This document shows positions 10,305-18,580 of a DNA stretch of 64,000 nt, piece by piece. The position numbers and the translations under genes were made by a program. Below the pieces are notes generated by a model. That model was not told where the DNA came from. It made no database searches and saw nothing but the letters and a program-made list of their open reading frames with translations. Within the stretch, counting starts at the first letter, position 1, and every line of letters starts with the position of its first letter. The stretch is from Flavobacteriaceae bacterium GSB9 (lineage in GTDB: Bacteria > Bacteroidota > Bacteroidia > Flavobacteriales > Flavobacteriaceae): positions 1,488,001 to 1,552,000 of the forward strand of contig CP062007.1 in the NCBI GenBank assembly GCA_022749295.1, in the 5' to 3' direction.

Positions 10305-10436
10305 CTATTGTCTTTGTTTGGGCGAACCGCTTAGTGTTACTTTACCTTTTTTTTGCAATCTGTGTACTTGTTCACTACTCGTTCGATTACGTAAATAGTC
10401 GTAAGAGCGTTTTTTTCGGTTTTTATTGTATAACAT
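10305..10436 (-). CDS. Small basic ORF between parE and parC (43 residues)
   Basis: An ATG at 10434-10436 opens a 43-codon frame ending in TAG at 10305-10307. The protein starts MLYNKNRKKRSYDYLRNR and ends KGKVTLSGSPKQRQ. It is strongly basic (about 14 Lys/Arg) with no membrane segment or cysteines. It lies 24 bases after the parE stop and 6 bases before the parC start, all on one strand, so it should be translated from the same message if it is real. The composition suggests nucleic acid binding or contact with a polyanion; this is inference only. It could also be a chance frame in the parE-parC spacer, though the tight fit to both neighbours argues against that. I do not recognise a family. 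Confidence 0.5.
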   Translation of the reverse strand: MLYNKNRKKRSYDYLRNRTSSEQVHRLQKKGKVTLSGSPKQRQ

Positions 10437-10460
10437 GATTATCTTATTTTTAAATCTAGT

Positions 10461-12314
10461 CTATTCCTCTATTAAATCGAGTTCAACTTTAAGATTGTCT
10501 ATTATAAATTCCTGTCTTGATGGTGTATTTTTACCCATGTAAAACGACAACAATTCGTCTATTGACATCCCGTCATCTAACATTACAGGGTCTAAGCGGA
10601 TATCATCACCTATAAAATGTTTGAACTCATCGGGTGAAATCTCACCAAGCCCTTTAAATCGTGTTATTTCTGGCTTAGGTTTTAGTTTTTCTATGGCTGC
10701 AATACGCTCATCTTCGGTGTAGCAATAAATGGTTTCCTTTTTATTTCTTACCCGGAAGAGCGGCGTTTGCAAAATATACAAGTGCCCTTCTTTTATAACT
10801 TCTGGAAAAAACTGCAAAAAGAACGTAATTAGCAATAAACGTATGTGCATACCATCAACATCGGCATCGGTAGCAATTACCACGTTATTATAGCGCAAAT
10901 CCTCCAAAGATTCTTCGATGTTTAAAGCCGCTTGGAGCAGGTTGAACTCTTCGTTTTCGTAAACGATTTTTTTACTCAATCCGTAACAGTTAAGTGGTTT
11001 GCCCTTTAAACTGAACACCGCCTGAGTGTTTACATCCCGCGATTTTGTAATACTTCCTGAAGCCGAATCACCCTCTGTTATAAACAACGTTGTTTCAAGG
11101 TTTCTGTCGTTTTTGGTATCACCAAAATGCACCCGACAATCGCGCAATTTTTTATTGTGAAGGCTAGCCTTTTTTGCCCTATCTCTAGCTAATTTTCGAA
11201 TACCCGAAAGCTCTTTACGCTCCCGCTCAGCCTGTAAAATTTTACGCTGAATTTTTTCGGCCGTATCTGGGTTTTTATGTAAATAATTATCGAGATTGGT
11301 TTTTACAAAATCGTTAATGTAAGTTCGAACCGTTGGATAATCGCCCCCCATATCGGTCGAGCCTAATTTGGTTTTAGTCTGGCTTTCAAAAACAGGCTCC
11401 ATTACCTTTAAGGCAATTGCACTTACCACCGATTTACGAACGTCGGAAGCATCATAATTCTTACCATAAAATTCACGAACGGTTTTAACCAAAGCCTCCC
11501 TGAACGCATTTAAGTGGGTACCACCCTGTGTTGTATTCTGTCCATTCACAAAAGAATGATACTCTTCGCTATATTGCGTTTTACTATGGGTTATAGCAAC
11601 TTCAATGTCATCTCCTCTTAGATGGATGATGGGATACAATAAATCTGACTCATTAATGTTTTCATTCAACAAATCTTTTAAACCGTTTTCACTGAAATAT
11701 TTTTCGCCATTAAAAACGATAGTTAAACCTGGATTAAGATACACGTAATTTTTGAGCATCTTAACCACATACTCACTTCTGTATTTATAATTTTTGAAGA
11801 TGGTGTCGTCGGGAACAAAAGACACTTTAGTACCTTTTCTGCGCGTGGTATCTTCTAAATTTTCCTGGTCGGTCAATTCGCCCAGTGCAAACTCAGCCGA
11901 AGCCGATTTCCCATCACGATTAGACTCTACCCTAAAATAAGTTGAAAGCGCATTAACAGCCTTAGTACCCACACCATTCAATCCTACCGACTTTTTAAAG
12001 GCTTTGGAGTCGTACTTTCCGCCAGTATTCATTTTTGAAACCACATCAACCACCTTTCCTAAAGGAATACCACGACCGTAATCACGAACAATTACTTTAT
12101 TGCCTTGAATAGAAATTTCAATAGTCTTTCCGGCCCCCATCACAAACTCGTCGATAGAGTTGTCTAAAACCTCTTTTAATAGGATGTAAATACCATCGTC
12201 TGGCGAGCTACCATCACCCAATTTACCAATATACATTCCTGGACGCATACGGATGTGCTCTTTCCAGTCTAACGAGCGTATATTATCTTCGGTATATTTG
12301 GTTTGTTCTGCCAT
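10461..12314 (-). CDS. parE: DNA topoisomerase IV subunit B
   Basis: The 617-residue ATPase subunit of a type IIA topoisomerase. The GHKL ATP site shows [18 protein letters not shown] and [14 protein letters not shown] in the first 140 residues. The TOPRIM domain shows [11 protein letters not shown] near residue 425 and [14 protein letters not shown] near residue 495. The short length, without the inserts found in many gyrase B proteins, and the operon with parC support ParE rather than GyrB. The ATG at 12314 gives the usual start leading into [21 protein letters not shown]. It is the first gene of the parE-sORF-parC unit. Confidence 0.95.
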   Translation of the reverse strand: MAEQTKYTEDNIRSLDWKEHIRMRPGMYIGKLGDGSSPDDGIYILLKEVLDNSIDEFVMGAGKTIEISIQGNKVIVRDYGRGIPLGKVVDVVSKMNTGGKYDSKAFKKSVGLNGVGTKAVNALSTYFRVESNRDGKSASAEFALGELTDQENLEDTTRRKGTKVSFVPDDTIFKNYKYRSEYVVKMLKNYVYLNPGLTIVFNGEKYFSENGLKDLLNENINESDLLYPIIHLRGDDIEVAITHSKTQYSEEYHSFVNGQNTTQGGTHLNAFREALVKTVREFYGKNYDASDVRKSVVSAIALKVMEPVFESQTKTKLGSTDMGGDYPTVRTYINDFVKTNLDNYLHKNPDTAEKIQRKILQAERERKELSGIRKLARDRAKKASLHNKKLRDCRVHFGDTKNDRNLETTLFITEGDSASGSITKSRDVNTQAVFSLKGKPLNCYGLSKKIVYENEEFNLLQAALNIEESLEDLRYNNVVIATDADVDGMHIRLLLITFFLQFFPEVIKEGHLYILQTPLFRVRNKKETIYCYTEDERIAAIEKLKPKPEITRFKGLGEISPDEFKHFIGDDIRLDPVMLDDGMSIDELLSFYMGKNTPSRQEFIIDNLKVELDLIEE

Positions 12315-12442
12315 TTATCTATAAAAGTGAAAATTGGTGAGGGGTTGCTAATATAATATAACCATTTAAAAAAAGAAAAAGGCGCAATACAAAATAATTA
12401 ACAATATACCCCGATTATGTTGAGAACCTCAACTTATGCCAC

Positions 12443-13336
12443 CTATTTCTTTTTAACAGACACCAAAAGTATACCAATAATAACCACTAAAGCACCAAAC
12501 CACTGTATAACCGTAAAGCGTTCGTCAAGAAAAATAGCGGCCAATATTATAGTTGAAATAGGGCCAAAACCAGCAATTACAGCAAAATTTGATGAATTGA
12601 TTCGGTTAATGGCTTCAGATACCAAATATGACGGAATAACCGTTGCAAAAATGGCGATTAAAAACCCTAATACATAAACCTCAAAAGGATAATTTAAAAT
12701 ATTAATTTTTGAGACCAATCCGTAATGCACAAACACGCACACACAAGACACCAACATGGCATAGGTTGTAAACTTAACCACTCCAAGTTTTGGAATTAAC
12801 CAACCGCTGCCCACCAAATAGGAAGCATAGGTTACTGCACAGAGTAAAATTAAAAACCCACCAATAAAGGCATCGCTTCCTGTGGCGACGGCCTCGCCCC
12901 AAAACGTTATAACAATTCCTAAATAACTCAACCCTATAGCAATAATTTGAATTTTGGTTATCGGCTTCTTTAAAAAAAGCTTGTTAAAAATCAAGACCAT
13001 TGTGGGATACAAAAACAAAATAATACGTTCTAAACTGGCTTTTATGTATTCCAAGCCCACAAAGTCGAAGTAACTGGATAAATAGTAACCTAAAAAACCA
13101 AAAAAGAACACCCAAGCATAATCTCTTGAAGTGTTTTGACCAACATTCTTTTTCCTAATATTAATGGCCACTACTAAATAAAAAGGAAACGAAAACAACA
13201 TACGAAGCAGTAAAACACTAAGCGCATCAACGTTATATTGATAGGCCAATTTTACCATTACTGCTTTTGAAGAAAATAGCACGATGCCCAAAATACCGAG
13301 CAATATGCCGTAAATGAATGATTTTGTTGATTTCAT
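12443..13336 (-). CDS. EamA/DMT-family permease
   Basis: Encodes 297 residues from the ATG at 13336, with ten hydrophobic helices arranged as two EamA repeats (about residues 8-140 and 150-290), the hallmark of the drug/metabolite transporter superfamily. The preferred start gives MKSTKSFIYG followed directly by the first helix. An ATG at 13393 would add 19 charged residues of no family resemblance. Members export amino acids, nucleosides or other small metabolites; the substrate here cannot be inferred. It is preceded by parE's upstream region on the same strand but separated by 128 bases, so it is probably an independent unit. Confidence 0.85.
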   Translation of the reverse strand: MKSTKSFIYGILLGILGIVLFSSKAVMVKLAYQYNVDALSVLLLRMLFSFPFYLVVAINIRKKNVGQNTSRDYAWVFFFGFLGYYLSSYFDFVGLEYIKASLERIILFLYPTMVLIFNKLFLKKPITKIQIIAIGLSYLGIVITFWGEAVATGSDAFIGGFLILLCAVTYASYLVGSGWLIPKLGVVKFTTYAMLVSCVCVFVHYGLVSKINILNYPFEVYVLGFLIAIFATVIPSYLVSEAINRINSSNFAVIAGFGPISTIILAAIFLDERFTVIQWFGALVVIIGILLVSVKKK

Positions 13337-13453
13337 TCTACTAAAATACCCAACGTCTTTTGTTATTTTTTCAGAAACAGCTTTTAAATACAATGTTCAA
13401 AAACTTGTTAAAGTATTTATTTTATTGCATTAAGCTGAAGCACATACCGTAAC

Positions 13454-13493
13454 AAAAAAAAAGACCTGTCAGGTTATTAAAACCCAACAGGCC
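13454..13493 (-). terminator. Intrinsic terminator of ychF
   Basis: Read on the minus strand, CCTGT at 13487-13491 pairs with ACAGG at 13465-13469, extended past a small internal loop by GGTT/AACC. It is followed by a run of nine T (the A run at 13454-13462). It lies about 23 bases beyond the ychF stop. Confidence 0.8.
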
Positions 13494-13515
13494 TAATTAT
13501 ATTTAACTGTTTTAT

Positions 13516-14610
13516 TTAAACGTTGAAAAGGAAGTGCATAACATCGCCATCCTTTACTATATAGTTTTTGCCCTCAACACGCATTTTCCCTGCTTCTTTC
13601 ACTTTGGCTTCACTACCGTAATTTACATAATCGTCGTAACCAATAACTTCGGCTCTAATGAACCCTTTTTCAAAATCGGTATGAATTACACCGGCAGCTT
13701 GAGGAGCGGTGGCGCCTACATCTACGGTCCAAGCACGAACTTCTTTCACACCAGCGGTAAAATAGGTTTGCTGATTCAACAATTTATAAGCCCCCCTAAT
13801 TAATTTAGCCGATCCCGGTTCTTCCAGTCCAATATCCTGAAGAAACATTTGACGCTCTTCGTAATCATCCAATTCATTAATGTCAGCCTCAGTACCTACA
13901 GCCAAAACCAAAACTTCTGCATTTTCATCCTTAACAGCTTCTTTAACTTTTTCAACATAGGCATTCCCAGAAACGGCACTGCCTTCATCTACATTACAAA
14001 CGTACATAACCGGTTTATCCGTAATAAATTGGTTTGGTTTAACAAAATCGGCATAATCGTCATCAGAAAACTCTAATGCCCTTACCGATGTTCCGGCTTC
14101 CAAGCCCGCTTTTATTTTTAAAAGCACAGCTTCTTCTTTTTGAGCCTCTTTATTTCCTGTTTTCGCAGCACGTTTAACTTTATCTAGCTTCTTCTCGGCA
14201 GTTTCCAAGTCTTTTAACTGCAATTCCATGTCAATAGTTTCTTTATCGCGAATGGGATTTACATTCCCATCAACATGCACCACATTATCGTTGTCGAAAC
14301 AACGGAGCACATGTAAAATAGCATCGGTTTCGCGAATATTAGCCAAAAACTGGTTGCCCAACCCTTCACCTTTACTGGCACCTTTTACCAAACCGGCAAT
14401 ATCAACAATCTCTACAGTAGCCGGCAAAACACGCTCTGGCTTAACCAAGGCTTCTAATTTCTCTAAACGTGGATCTGGCACATTTACAACACCTATATTA
14501 GGCTCTATAGTACAGAACGGAAAATTGGCACTTTGCGCCTTGGCGTTCGATAAACAGTTGAACAACGTTGACTTCCCTACGTTTGGCAATCCTACAATAC
14601 CTGCTTTCAT
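13516..14610 (-). CDS. ychF: Redox-regulated ATPase YchF (Obg family)
   Basis: A 364-residue universally conserved P-loop ATPase of the OBG family that binds ribosomes and is linked to oxidative stress responses. The Walker A loop is GLPNVGKST at residues 7-15, the switch II motif is [20 protein letters not shown] near residue 70, and a coiled-coil (A-domain) region rich in Lys/Glu follows. The usual GTPase NKxD motif is replaced by NVDE near residue 205, which fits the ATP specificity of YchF. The C-terminal TGS-like domain ends with [11 protein letters not shown] -7 element lies at 14664-14671 and a strong terminator follows, so it appears monocistronic. Confidence 0.97.
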   Translation of the reverse strand: MKAGIVGLPNVGKSTLFNCLSNAKAQSANFPFCTIEPNIGVVNVPDPRLEKLEALVKPERVLPATVEIVDIAGLVKGASKGEGLGNQFLANIRETDAILHVLRCFDNDNVVHVDGNVNPIRDKETIDMELQLKDLETAEKKLDKVKRAAKTGNKEAQKEEAVLLKIKAGLEAGTSVRALEFSDDDYADFVKPNQFITDKPVMYVCNVDEGSAVSGNAYVEKVKEAVKDENAEVLVLAVGTEADINELDDYEERQMFLQDIGLEEPGSAKLIRGAYKLLNQQTYFTAGVKEVRAWTVDVGATAPQAAGVIHTDFEKGFIRAEVIGYDDYVNYGSEAKVKEAGKMRVEGKNYIVKDGDVMHFLFNV

Positions 14611-14663
14611 TTTTTGGATAAATTGATTTTGTTAAAAGAATCGTCTTTTGGTTTTTGCGAGTG

Positions 14664-14671
14664 CAAATGTA
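14664..14671 (-). promoter_or_regulatory. -7 element of ychF promoter
   Basis: TACATTTG on the minus strand matches the Bacteroidota -7 consensus TAnnTTTG. It is followed by about 54 bases to the ychF ATG. No TTG at the expected -33 position was found, so this rests on the -7 match alone. Confidence 0.45.
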
Positions 14672-15048
14672 GTTAATTCTGTGGTTATTTTTCTAAACAT
14701 TATTAAGCTTTAATCGTTTGATAGATATAGCCCTATTTTAAAGTCTAGCATTTTTTTAAACAAATGTGAAGCGCAATAGTATCAACAGCCATAATTTTAA
14801 TCCACACCATAAGTTACACGCAAAATATTAACGTTAGGTTAATTTCAAATTAAACCCTTTTCTAGAAATAGTAACATTGTAAAGCCTTAGGAAGAAATGA
14901 AAGCGTTTGAGGGGGGAAAGTGATTTTGGAGTTGCGCTTATCTTTTAGGATATGCGTTGTTTTTAATGACTCATATCAGTCGATGAGAATAGTTAGATTT
15001 TTCTTACTAGAAAATCAATACATATTAACTTAATTTATGCACTATATA

Positions 15049-15073
15049 AGACTTCTACTGCGCTCAGTCTGAC
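15049..15073. repeat. REP-like palindrome (degenerate)
   Basis: The stem arms AGACT (15049-15053) and AGTCT (15066-15070) enclose CTACTGCGCTC, followed by GAC. From memory, this resembles the widespread flavobacterial intergenic palindrome with a CTGCGCTC core, but it has mismatches. Copies elsewhere in the genome cannot be tested here. Confidence 0.45.
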
Positions 15074-15090
15074 AAAAGCCCAGTTATAAA

Positions 15091-16083
15091 TTAAAACTGC
15101 CCATTATAAATTTCCAAAATCATTTCGGTGGCAGTTCTGGCAGATTCGCCCGTAACCAGACAATCTTCTCCTGTTTTAATGGCGTTTACAAAATCGTTTA
15201 ATATGGTTTCGTGATTGGCAGTATCGGCAACAGCCGCGGTAGCTGCGCCCGTATGTGTATTTTCATTTTCGGTTTGGGCTGTAGGGTTTTCAACACCTTC
15301 AATATCCCAATGGGTAATCACATCATTTTCTAGAATAAGATAGCCCTTACTGGTATAAATCTCCATTTTAGCCGGAAAGCCAGGCTTTGTGGCCGTCGAT
15401 GCTGTTATAGTTGCAATCATCCCCAAATCGTGAACACAAATAGCCGCACCATGGTCTTCAACTTCAATATCGTGCACAAAAGTCCCTAACTGACTTACCA
15501 ATTTTTGTGGTTTTCCAAAAAACCAACAATAGAGGTCTATATAATGTGATGCTTGCTGAATAAACGGACCACCACCATCAATACCGAAAGTTCCTCTATA
15601 GGGTGAGGAATTATAATAAGCATCATCACGGTAATTTTTAACCGATAAATCGACTGAAAAAATACGTCCTAACTCCCCTGAATCAATTAACTTTTTTACC
15701 GCAGGGTTATCCGAACTGTAACGCCGTTGATAGGCTACCCCTAACCTAACGTTGTTTTCGCGGCAAGCTGCAATCATTTTATCTATAGATTCTAAAGTAA
15801 TATCTATTGGCTTTTCACACAAAACATGCTTACCTAAATTAGCTGCTTCGATAGCACTAAAGTGGTGCAATCCATTGGGTGTGCAAATGATTACGGCATC
15901 GAAATCAATATTAATTTCAGAAATCGATTTAAAAAAAGGAAGGTCTGCTAATGCCTCTGGTTTTTTATCCTTTCTGGAAACAACACCACCCACTTCGGCA
16001 CCAACAATTTTATTCACCGCTGCCATATAAGTGCTTGCAATATTGCCACCACCTACAATAACGAACTTTATGTTTTTTTTCAT
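15091..16083 (-). CDS. Gfo/Idh/MocA family oxidoreductase
   Basis: Encodes 330 residues from the ATG at 16083, which starts MKKNIKFVIVGGGNIAST and so puts the Rossmann glycine motif (GGGNIAS) immediately after the first strand. An upstream ATG at 16122 would add 13 residues. The NAD(P)-binding half carries the family motif CEKPI near residue 100. The C-terminal half (about 125-330) is the alpha/beta substrate domain, with GIDGGGPFIQQASHYIDLYCW near residue 185. Close members oxidise UDP-N-acetylaminosugar uronic acids (WlbA/WbpB type) or inositols. The HYIDL segment fits the sugar-nucleotide group, but no surface polysaccharide genes are adjacent, so the substrate is open. Confidence 0.85.
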   Translation of the reverse strand: MKKNIKFVIVGGGNIASTYMAAVNKIVGAEVGGVVSRKDKKPEALADLPFFKSISEINIDFDAVIICTPNGLHHFSAIEAANLGKHVLCEKPIDITLESIDKMIAACRENNVRLGVAYQRRYSSDNPAVKKLIDSGELGRIFSVDLSVKNYRDDAYYNSSPYRGTFGIDGGGPFIQQASHYIDLYCWFFGKPQKLVSQLGTFVHDIEVEDHGAAICVHDLGMIATITASTATKPGFPAKMEIYTSKGYLILENDVITHWDIEGVENPTAQTENENTHTGAATAAVADTANHETILNDFVNAIKTGEDCLVTGESARTATEMILEIYNGQF

Positions 16084-16157
16084 TGGTTTAGCTTTAAAAT
16101 TTAATGGCGTTAAAACTGCCATCTTGCCTCTAAAATAAAAGAATTTCTTGAAATGAA

Positions 16158-16310
16158 CTACCCCCTAAGCAAAGCCATAGGGGTATTTCGCTCGTTTCAT
16201 TTTGACCATTTAGGTCAAAAACCGAAATTCTGTTATTTAGATTCCCGATTTCTCGGGAATGACAATTTCAAAGGAAACCCCGACGCAGAGGGTCGAGGAA
16301 TTCTTTTCGA
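16158..16310. repeat. Cluster of hairpin-forming intergenic repeats
   Basis: Between the Gfo/Idh/MocA and thiamine pyrophosphokinase genes, four palindromic segments follow one another. These are a TACCCC/GGGGTA hairpin near 16160-16186, a perfect 7-bp stem TTTGACC/GGTCAAA at 16201-16219, the REP unit at 16241-16260, and a CGAC/GTCG stem around 16277-16298. The density of stems without coding sequence suggests a composite interspersed repeat element rather than a regulatory site of one gene. Confidence 0.5.
16240..16263. repeat. REP-like unit, GATTCC...GGAATGAC type
   Basis: A perfect 8-bp stem, ATTCCCGA (16241-16248) with TCGGGAAT (16253-16260), has a TTTC loop and is flanked by G on the left and GAC on the right. 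It has the same architecture as the two arms at 47108-47131 and 47161-47184, differing mainly by compensating changes in the stem (CCGA/TCGG in place of CTGC/GCAG). The two loci are therefore members of one repeat family. Confidence 0.65.
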
Positions 16311-16319
16311 TTAAAATTT

Positions 16320-16940
16320 TTATTGGAGTTTTGCTCGACTATTGACAAACACAAACAAATGCCCACTTTCAAAATTAATGGTTACTTCTTCAGCAATGCC
16401 TTCATTCCTTGTTCCAATCCGTTTTCCAAAGGTTAATTGTTCATTATTAAGCACATATTTTAAGCCCTTGGTTATTATGCCCTCTACTTTTGGAAAAGGC
16501 ACTAAAGACACGATTTTTCCATTACAGTTTTTAATTTTAGTAGTGTTATTGGCTAAAAAATAATAGCCATAATTATCGAAAAACATCAAGTTCAAGTTGG
16601 CTTTCCATTTAATAGCCGTACTTAAATTTCCCAAAAAATGATCCTGTTCATTACCACTAGCACCATACACATCAATGTTTACAAAACCTTTATCGAATAA
16701 AATCCTTAACATCTTCTCAAAATCGGTGTAATCTTGGTCGGGCGTCGTAATGGTTTCAATATTAGAAGGGAGCGTTTCCAAAGCATCGAAATCACCACTT
16801 ATAAAATCGGGAACCACCTTGTTTTCTGCTAAAAACCGATAAGCTCCATCTGTAGCACAAACCAAATCGTAACCCGATAAATCTGGAAGTTGATTTGGGC
16901 GCTCGCCATCGATTAAAAGAAATACTTTTTTTGAGTTCAT
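16320..16940 (-). CDS. thiN: Thiamine diphosphokinase
   Basis: A 206-residue thiamine pyrophosphokinase, transferring pyrophosphate from ATP to thiamine to make the cofactor thiamine diphosphate. Recognisable motifs are the N-terminal CATDGAYRFL, ISGDFDAL near residue 47 and DYTDFEKML near residue 70 (metal and ATP site), DHFLGNLSTA near residue 104, and a beta-sandwich C-terminal half with SLVPFP and GLKYVLNN. The length is typical. The left neighbour is a repeat-rich gap. The right neighbour, ferredoxin, is on the same strand but separated by an intrinsic terminator, so thiN should have its own promoter in the short space at 16941-16963. Confidence 0.9.
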   Translation of the reverse strand: MNSKKVFLLIDGERPNQLPDLSGYDLVCATDGAYRFLAENKVVPDFISGDFDALETLPSNIETITTPDQDYTDFEKMLRILFDKGFVNIDVYGASGNEQDHFLGNLSTAIKWKANLNLMFFDNYGYYFLANNTTKIKNCNGKIVSLVPFPKVEGIITKGLKYVLNNEQLTFGKRIGTRNEGIAEEVTINFESGHLFVFVNSRAKLQ

Positions 16941-16963
16941 TTAAGGAATAATTGTTACTAAAA

Positions 16964-16997
16964 TAAAAATCCCAAGCCAAAAAGCTCAGGATTTTAT
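16964..16997 (-). terminator. Intrinsic terminator of the ferredoxin gene
   Basis: On the minus strand, AATCCTGAGC (16984-16993) pairs with GCTTGGGATT (16968-16977) over 10 positions with two G-U pairs and a six-base loop. A T-rich tail follows. It lies about 30 bases past the ferredoxin stop and separates that gene from thiN. Confidence 0.8.
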
Positions 16998-17022
16998 TTA
17001 TAATTAGTTATTGTTTATCAAT

Positions 17023-17376
17023 TTACCCATCTGGATGCATAAATTTTTGCTTAGCCAAAAGCTCTTCTTCGGTTTCTTCGTGGTCTTCATCAGGCACACA
17101 ACAATCAACTGGGCAAACTGCCGCACATTGCGGTTCGTCGTGGAACCCTTTACATTCTGTACACTTATCTGGAACGATATAGTAAATCTCGTCGCTTACT
17201 GGTTCTTGCGCCTCATCGGCGTCAACCTCTGTTCCGTTAGTAAGTACAACCTTGCCTTCTAAACTGGTTCCGTCCTTATAGCGCCAATCGTCTGCGCCTT
17301 CATATATTGCAGTGTTTGGGCACTCTGGTTCGCAAGCACCACAATTTATACATTCGTCTGTTATTATAATTGCCAT
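17023..17376 (-). CDS. 4Fe-4S dicluster ferredoxin
   Basis: A 117-residue cytoplasmic electron carrier. The first cluster motif is [12 protein letters not shown] (residues 9-20). The second is [13 protein letters not shown] followed by AAVCP near residues 72-89, so each 4Fe-4S cluster is fully liganded in the crossed pattern of dicluster ferredoxins. A roughly 50-residue acidic insert ([13 protein letters not shown]) separates the two motifs, and the C-terminus is an acidic helix ([11 protein letters not shown]). It is transcribed divergently from the acyl-CoA reductase gene, with only 69 bases between the start codons and overlapping promoters. The sequence does not show which reductase it serves. 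Confidence 0.95.
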   Translation of the reverse strand: MAIIITDECINCGACEPECPNTAIYEGADDWRYKDGTSLEGKVVLTNGTEVDADEAQEPVSDEIYYIVPDKCTECKGFHDEPQCAAVCPVDCCVPDEDHEETEEELLAKQKFMHPDG

Positions 17377-17400
17377 AGCGTTTTTTTCTTTCTAACTTTG
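17370..17400 (+). promoter_or_regulatory. Promoter of acyl-CoA reductase gene (-33/-7)
   Basis: TTG at 17370-17372 and TAACTTTG at 17393-17400 are exactly 20 bases apart, matching the Bacteroidota arrangement TTG-N20-TAnnTTTG. The -33 TTG lies inside codons 2-3 of the divergent ferredoxin gene. Transcription should start about 7 bases beyond 17400, giving a leader of about 40 bases. Confidence 0.65.
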
Positions 17401-17406
17401 CAATCG

Positions 17407-17437
17407 CAAAAATAAAGCCAAAACCATTCATAACCAA
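17407..17437 (-). promoter_or_regulatory. Promoter of ferredoxin gene (-33/-7)
   Basis: On the minus strand, TTG (17435-17437) and TATTTTTG (17407-17414) are separated by exactly 20 bases. This -7 element sits only 6 bases from the -7 element of the opposite promoter, so the two predicted start sites overlap and polymerase bound to one should exclude the other. Confidence 0.65.
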
Positions 17438-17445
17438 ATTTAAGG

Positions 17446-18507
17446 ATGCAATTACAGAAAAGAATTACCGCATTTGTAAAATTAGGAGATTTTTTAAGGC
17501 AATTTTCTAAAAGTGACATTCAAAAAGCGGATAATATTGAACATAATGATATTTTCTTTGATGGCTTTAAACATCAATTGAAATTAGCCGAGGAACACAA
17601 TGGCTGGTTTACGCCAGAGAATGTGCATTTTGCTATTAAGGGCTGGGCAGAATCGTTGACCAAAGACAACTTAAAAAAATGGTTGAAGCCTTACAATTTT
17701 GAAAGTATTTCGCCTAAACAAGTTGCCATAATTATGGCCGGAAATATTCCTTTGGTTGGGTTTCACGACTTTTTATCGGTTTTGATTAGCGGACATGATG
17801 TATTGGTAAAACAGTCTTCCAACGACAAACATTTACTGCCTTATTTAGCAAAATATTTAGAACTTGTGGAGCCACTTTTTAAAGGAAAAATACGCTTTAC
17901 GGACAAAAAAGTGGAAGGTTTTGATGCTGTAATCGCTACGGGAAGCAATAATACTGCCCGATATTTTGAATATTATTTTAAGGGCAAACCTTCAATTATA
18001 AGAAACAACCGAAATTCGGTAGCTGTTTTAACAGGAAATGAAACCGAAGACGACTTAAAAAACCTTTCGGAAGATATTTTTAGGTACTACGGTCTGGGCT
18101 GCCGGAACGTTTCAAAACTCTTTGTTCCAAAAAACTACCAATTCACCAATTTTTTTGAGGCCATTTACCACTGGCACCCCATAATTGAAAAAGCTAAATA
18201 TGCCAATAACTACGATTACAATAAGGCGGTATATTTAATGAGCGAATTTGATATGCTGGAAAACGGTTTCTTTATGATAAAGGAAGATAAAAGCTATGCC
18301 TCACCAATCGCTACCTTATTCTACGAGCATTATGATAGCACAGACAATTTAAAAGAAAAACTTACTGCTGAAAAAGAGCAAATTCAGTGTATTGTTTCCA
18401 AAGGATTTATTGAAAATGAAATCCCTTTTGGACACACCCAAAAACCACAACTTTGGGATTATGCGGATGATGTAGATTCCATTGAATTTTTGTTAGCAAT
18501 TTCTTGA
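17446..18507 (+). CDS. Acyl-CoA reductase (LuxC-like)
   Basis: A 353-residue protein of the LuxC / acyl-CoA reductase group in the aldehyde dehydrogenase superfamily. It carries the nucleotide-binding segment VAIIMAGNIPLVGFHD near residue 90, VIATGSNNTAR near residue 165, and the likely catalytic cysteine in YYGLGCRNVSKLF near residue 223. No luciferase genes are present. In Bacteroidota, free-standing members are common and their product, a fatty aldehyde or other reduced acyl group, is not established. It is divergent from ferredoxin and lies upstream of serC in the same direction with a 73-base gap. Confidence 0.85.
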   Translation: MQLQKRITAFVKLGDFLRQFSKSDIQKADNIEHNDIFFDGFKHQLKLAEEHNGWFTPENVHFAIKGWAESLTKDNLKKWLKPYNFESISPKQVAIIMAGNIPLVGFHDFLSVLISGHDVLVKQSSNDKHLLPYLAKYLELVEPLFKGKIRFTDKKVEGFDAVIATGSNNTARYFEYYFKGKPSIIRNNRNSVAVLTGNETEDDLKNLSEDIFRYYGLGCRNVSKLFVPKNYQFTNFFEAIYHWHPIIEKAKYANNYDYNKAVYLMSEFDMLENGFFMIKEDKSYASPIATLFYEHYDSTDNLKEKLTAEKEQIQCIVSKGFIENEIPFGHTQKPQLWDYADDVDSIEFLLAIS

Positions 18508-18580
18508 AAAAAATATGGAATTTATACTATATAATCCCTAATTAATTAGCAACTTTGCATCTTAATTTTTACTACACATA

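Larger units (their letters stand above)
14611..15090. other. 480-base intergenic region without a gene
   Basis: Between the leftward ychF start and the leftward Gfo/Idh/MocA gene end. It holds the ychF promoter near its left side and a degenerate REP-like palindrome at 15049-15073. I found no ORF with coding character on either strand and no RNA fold that I recognise in the remaining part (about 14700-15045), which includes a short G-rich stretch near 14913. Confidence 0.6.

Noticed and set aside
12419-12433. Small hairpin GTTGAG/CTCAAC downstream of the EamA gene as a terminator
   Set aside because: The stem is only 6 bp with a 3-base loop and no T run on either strand.
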